NCBI RefSeq assembly: GCF_010727125.1 | Contig: NZ_AP022564.1 | Span: forward strand, 1,674,001 to 1,738,000 | DNA: 64,000 bases | Source: Mycolicibacter terrae | GTDB taxonomy: Bacteria; Actinomycetota; Actinomycetes; Mycobacteriales; Mycobacteriaceae | Direction of reading: 5' to 3' | Shown: in pieces, positions 62,062 to 64,000 of the stretch | Position numbering within the stretch: the first letter of the stretch is position 1 | How the letters are laid out: every line of letters begins with the position of its first letter | Notes under the pieces: generated by a model | Database searches by the model: none | Seen by the model: the letters and a program-made list of their open reading frames with translations, nothing else | Told to the model about the DNA's origin: nothing | Position numbers and translations under genes: made by a program

Positions 62062-62661
62062 TCAGCCGGTCGCCATCAGGTTCAAGAACTGACGCTTCTG
62101 GTGAATCGTCAAGTAACGCAAGCCATCGGATCCGGCTACGAACTGGCGTCGGGACCGTTTGGGCATCCACAGCAGCGCGCCGGCCGCCAGTTCGATCGTG
62201 CCCAACTCGGTGGTGAGCCGACCGCTGCCGGACAGCACATGGATCAGGGCGTCGATCTCCGGGCCGACGTGCATGCCGGTGTCCTGGCCGGCCGACAGGC
62301 TGGTGACGTCGGCGTCGATCTCGCGGCTCTGCACGTCCAGCTTCCAGACCACCCCGGCCGGGTCGGCTTCCACGCCCTCCCCGGTGGTCGCGGTGTCGGT
62401 CAAGATCCACGGCACGGCGGTCGAGGACAACCGGGAGATTCTGGTCCGCCACAGCGCACCGCGTTCGCGGCCCTTCTCCAGGTACTCCCACCCGTAGCTG
62501 CCCGGGTGTTCGCGTTCGAACTCAAGGCGCAGGGGCTCCGGTTCGTGGTCGTTGAGCAGCACAAATGATTCGCCGGCCGCCAGCTTGGCGAAGGTCGCGA
62601 AGATCGTCTTGTGCTTCTCCGGTTTGGGTAGCACCCGGGCGTCTAGTTCGACCTCCGACAT
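62062..62661 (-). CDS. DUF2249 plus cupin two-domain protein
   Basis: A 199-residue protein. The N-terminal 85 residues form a DUF2249 domain (VELDARVLPKPEKHKTIFAT, ESFVLLNDHEPEPLRLEFER, YLEKGRERGALWRTRISRLS). The C-terminal 100 residues are a small cupin: KLDVQSREIDADVTSLSAGQ, GPEIDALIHVLSGSGRLTTE, LAAGALLWMPKRSRRQFVAG. Cupin metal ligands are partly present (H in MHVGPEIDALIHV, H in LTIHQK). DUF2249 domains often occur with nitric-oxide or iron-sulfur stress proteins. It is divergent from fdxA over a short shared control region. Confidence 0.83.
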   Translation of the reverse strand: MSEVELDARVLPKPEKHKTIFATFAKLAAGESFVLLNDHEPEPLRLEFEREHPGSYGWEYLEKGRERGALWRTRISRLSSTAVPWILTDTATTGEGVEADPAGVVWKLDVQSREIDADVTSLSAGQDTGMHVGPEIDALIHVLSGSGRLTTELGTIELAAGALLWMPKRSRRQFVAGSDGLRYLTIHQKRQFLNLMATG

Positions 62662-62678
62662 TTAGGCCTGCCTTTCTA

Positions 62679-62704
62679 GTTTCTACAAAATCCCTTGTGT
62701 AAAC
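62679..62704. promoter_or_regulatory. Imperfect palindrome between the cupin and fdxA genes
   Basis: GTTTCTACAA and TTGTGTAAAC are inverted with 8 of 10 bases paired around AATCCC. The 52-base gap between the divergent cupin gene (start 62661) and fdxA (start 62714) is AT-rich for this genome. The next gene after fdxA codes a helix-turn-helix regulator, so an autoregulated operator is the simplest reading. Confidence 0.55.
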
Positions 62705-62713
62705 TCTACGCCC

Positions 62714-63058
62714 ATGGCATATGTGATCGGGAAGCCGTGCGTTGACGTGATGGACAGGGCCTGCGTGGAGGAGTGCCCCGTCGACTGCATCTACGAAGGC
62801 GGGCGAGCCCTCTACATCCATCCGGATGAATGTGTGGACTGCGGTGCCTGCGAGCCGGTATGCCCGGTCGAGGCCATCTACTACGAAGATGACCTTCCAG
62901 ACGAGTTGCAACCCCATCAGGCTGACAACGCGGAGTTCTTCACCGAACCGCTGCCCGGGCGTGACGAGGCACTCGGCTCGCCCGGCGGGGCCGCCAAGAT
63001 CGGCCCGCTCGGCATCGACACCCCGCTTGTGGCCAGCTTTCCTCCCCAGGGGGAGTGA
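62714..63058 (+). CDS. fdxA: 7Fe ferredoxin FdxA
   Basis: A 114-residue bacterial 7Fe/8Fe ferredoxin. Cysteines 9, 17, 21 and 25 (CVDVMDRACVEECPVDC) and 40, 43, 46 and 50 (CVDCGACEPVC) form the two-cluster pattern, the first probably binding 3Fe-4S with part of the ligands shared. The C-terminal tail LGSPGGAAKIGPLGIDTPLV is typical of mycobacterial FdxA. It carries electrons to oxidoreductases under hypoxia or acid stress. It starts at ATG 62714. The stop overlaps the next gene (GTGA), so the ferredoxin and the regulator are translationally coupled. Confidence 0.94.
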   Translation: MAYVIGKPCVDVMDRACVEECPVDCIYEGGRALYIHPDECVDCGACEPVCPVEAIYYEDDLPDELQPHQADNAEFFTEPLPGRDEALGSPGGAAKIGPLGIDTPLVASFPPQGE

Positions 63059-63810
63059 GCGACATCGTTAAGCCGCCTGGGCCGCCTGGAGGACGTCGTC
63101 TTGACGTGCTTCGGCTGGTGCAGGCCGCGGACGAGCCGCTGAGCATCGCGCAGATCGCCGACGAATTGGGGGTGCACCCCAACACGGTGCGCTTCCATCT
63201 GGACACCCTGGTGGACGAAGGGCGTGTCGAACACACCGAACCCGACCACAAGGGCCGGGGCCGTCCGGCGCTGATGTTCCGGGCGATCCGGCAGATGGAC
63301 CGCGGCGGCACACGTCGGTTCCGGCTGCTCGCGGAGATCCTCACCATCGGCTTGGCCGCCGACTCCGACCCCAGCGGCAAGGCGCTGGCGGCCGGTCGGG
63401 CGTGGGGGCAGCGAATGCGGCCGCAGAACCGCCCGGCCGAGCCCGCCGACGCCGAGGAGTCGACCGACCACCTCGTCGATATGCTCGACGAGTTGGGATT
63501 TCAGCCCGAACACCTCGAACCCGACGACGCCGGCGAGCAGCAGCTCGGTCTGCGCCACTGCCCGTTCCTCGAACTCGCCGAGACCTCGACCGAGGTGGTC
63601 TGCCCGATCCACCTGGGCCTGATGCAGGGTGCGCTGGAAGCCTGGGACGCACCGGTGACCGTCGACCGCCTCGACTCGTTCGCCAAGCCCGATCTGTGTG
63701 TGGCGCACCTGAAGTCGATGAAGGTCGACGAGTCCAGGCCGGCCCCGAACGGGGCCCGGATCGATCAGACGCCCCCGGGTCCGGTGCGAGTGGAAGGGCC
63801 CACCGGGTGA
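63055..63810 (+). CDS. Helix-turn-helix regulator with C-terminal Cys motif
   Basis: A 251-residue regulator. The winged helix occupies residues about 15-75 (RRLDVLRLVQAADEPLSIAQ, IADELGVHPNTVRFHLDTLV, EHTEPDHKGRGRPALMFRAI). The middle is helical, and the C-terminal part holds Cys: LRHCPFLELAETSTEVVCPI and LCVAHLKS. This arrangement resembles the ArsR/SufR-like iron-sulfur cluster sensors, so a 4Fe-4S cluster is possible. The GTG start overlaps the fdxA stop. An upstream palindrome may be its operator. It probably controls fdxA and the divergent cupin gene in response to cluster or nitric-oxide stress; this is inference. Confidence 0.82.
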   Translation: MSDIVKPPGPPGGRRLDVLRLVQAADEPLSIAQIADELGVHPNTVRFHLDTLVDEGRVEHTEPDHKGRGRPALMFRAIRQMDRGGTRRFRLLAEILTIGLAADSDPSGKALAAGRAWGQRMRPQNRPAEPADAEESTDHLVDMLDELGFQPEHLEPDDAGEQQLGLRHCPFLELAETSTEVVCPIHLGLMQGALEAWDAPVTVDRLDSFAKPDLCVAHLKSMKVDESRPAPNGARIDQTPPGPVRVEGPTG

Positions 63811-64000
63811 GCATTGCCGCCGGCATCGCGATCGCCGCGACGTTTCTCTGGCTGGGCATGGTGGTCGCGATCTCGTTTATGGAAGCGCCGCTGAAGTTCC
63901 GCGCGCCCAACGCGACGATTCCGGTCTGCCTCGGCATCGGGCGACTGGTGTTCCGGGCCCTCAACGCCGCCGAGTTCGTGCTGGCCGCGGCCATCGCGGT
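63807..64000 (+). CDS. Integral membrane protein (3' end outside the window)
   Basis: The first 64 codons of a protein starting GTG 63807, overlapping the regulator stop by 4 bases (GTGA). The peptide reads VSIAAGIAIAATFLWLGMVV, then AISFMEAPLKFRAPNATIPV and LGIGRLVFRALNAAEFVLAA: two hydrophobic segments with a conserved charged loop between them. I do not know the family. It belongs to the fdxA-regulator operon by position. The frame runs off the window, so its length is unknown. Confidence 0.78.
   Translation, partial: MSIAAGIAIAATFLWLGMVVAISFMEAPLKFRAPNATIPVCLGIGRLVFRALNAAEFVLAAAIA

Overview
The window is high-GC chromosomal DNA from a member of the Mycobacteriaceae. The evidence is a gene order that, as I recall it, matches in reverse the Mycobacterium tuberculosis segment from ideR-sigB-sigA through dxs-hemE-aftC to clpC2, plus family-specific proteins: Cei, AftC, an MPT63-like and an MPT51-like antigen, and a complete mce operon. 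GTG starts and 4-bp ATGA/GTGA gene overlaps are common. I cannot name the species.

Layout. (1) 1-17.2 kb, core: ideR (5' end only), sigB with a SigE/SigH-type promoter, several small conserved mycobacterial proteins, an O-methyltransferase, sigA, ppgK, cei, DUF4193 behind a perfect CRP-type site, DUF3093, dut, DUF3710, an alpha/beta hydrolase, an OB-fold protein, DUF3159, the TrkA-like pair ceoB/ceoC facing an APC permease, and an RNA methyltransferase. (2) 17.2-38.9 kb, accessory block: an orphan repeat-containing protein, an Lgt homologue with a ~485-residue Ala-rich coiled-coil tail, a full mce operon (yrbEA, yrbEB, mceA-F, two Mce-associated proteins), then secreted DUF732, CAP-domain and MPT51-like proteins, two PucR regulators and a natural fusion of a membrane desaturase/hydroxylase with an FAD/NAD(P)/2Fe-2S reductase. 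(3) 39-57.2 kb, core: ArsB-type transporter, CBS protein, dxs, PACE efflux protein, RNase D, DUF3000, the haem genes hemE-hemY-hemQ, a methyltransferase, msrB, aftC, a secreted hydrolase-fold lipoprotein, a RibD-like reductase, zapE, a 56-bp tandem repeat, an MPT63-like protein, clpC2 with an operator-like palindrome, and two exported proteins. (4) 57.3-64 kb: four tRNA genes, an ABM-like protein, DedA, an acyl-CoA synthetase convergent with an enoyl-CoA hydratase, a cupin protein, and a ferredoxin/regulator/membrane-protein operon.

How it works together. The accessory block reads as an envelope lipid-import module: YrbE permeases plus six Mce proteins, with an MceE lipoprotein that needs Lgt, whose gene lies just upstream. 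The secreted proteins downstream share the operon direction. Housekeeping parts cover the primary and stress sigma factors, polyphosphate glucokinase, the MEP pathway (dxs), coproporphyrin-dependent haem synthesis, arabinan synthesis (aftC) and potassium control (ceoBC).

The most unusual features are the Lgt-coiled-coil/mce/MPT51-like cluster, the one-polypeptide hydroxylase system, and a dispersed 50-56 bp repeat that twice begins at a gene's stop codon and has expanded to four tandem copies after zapE.
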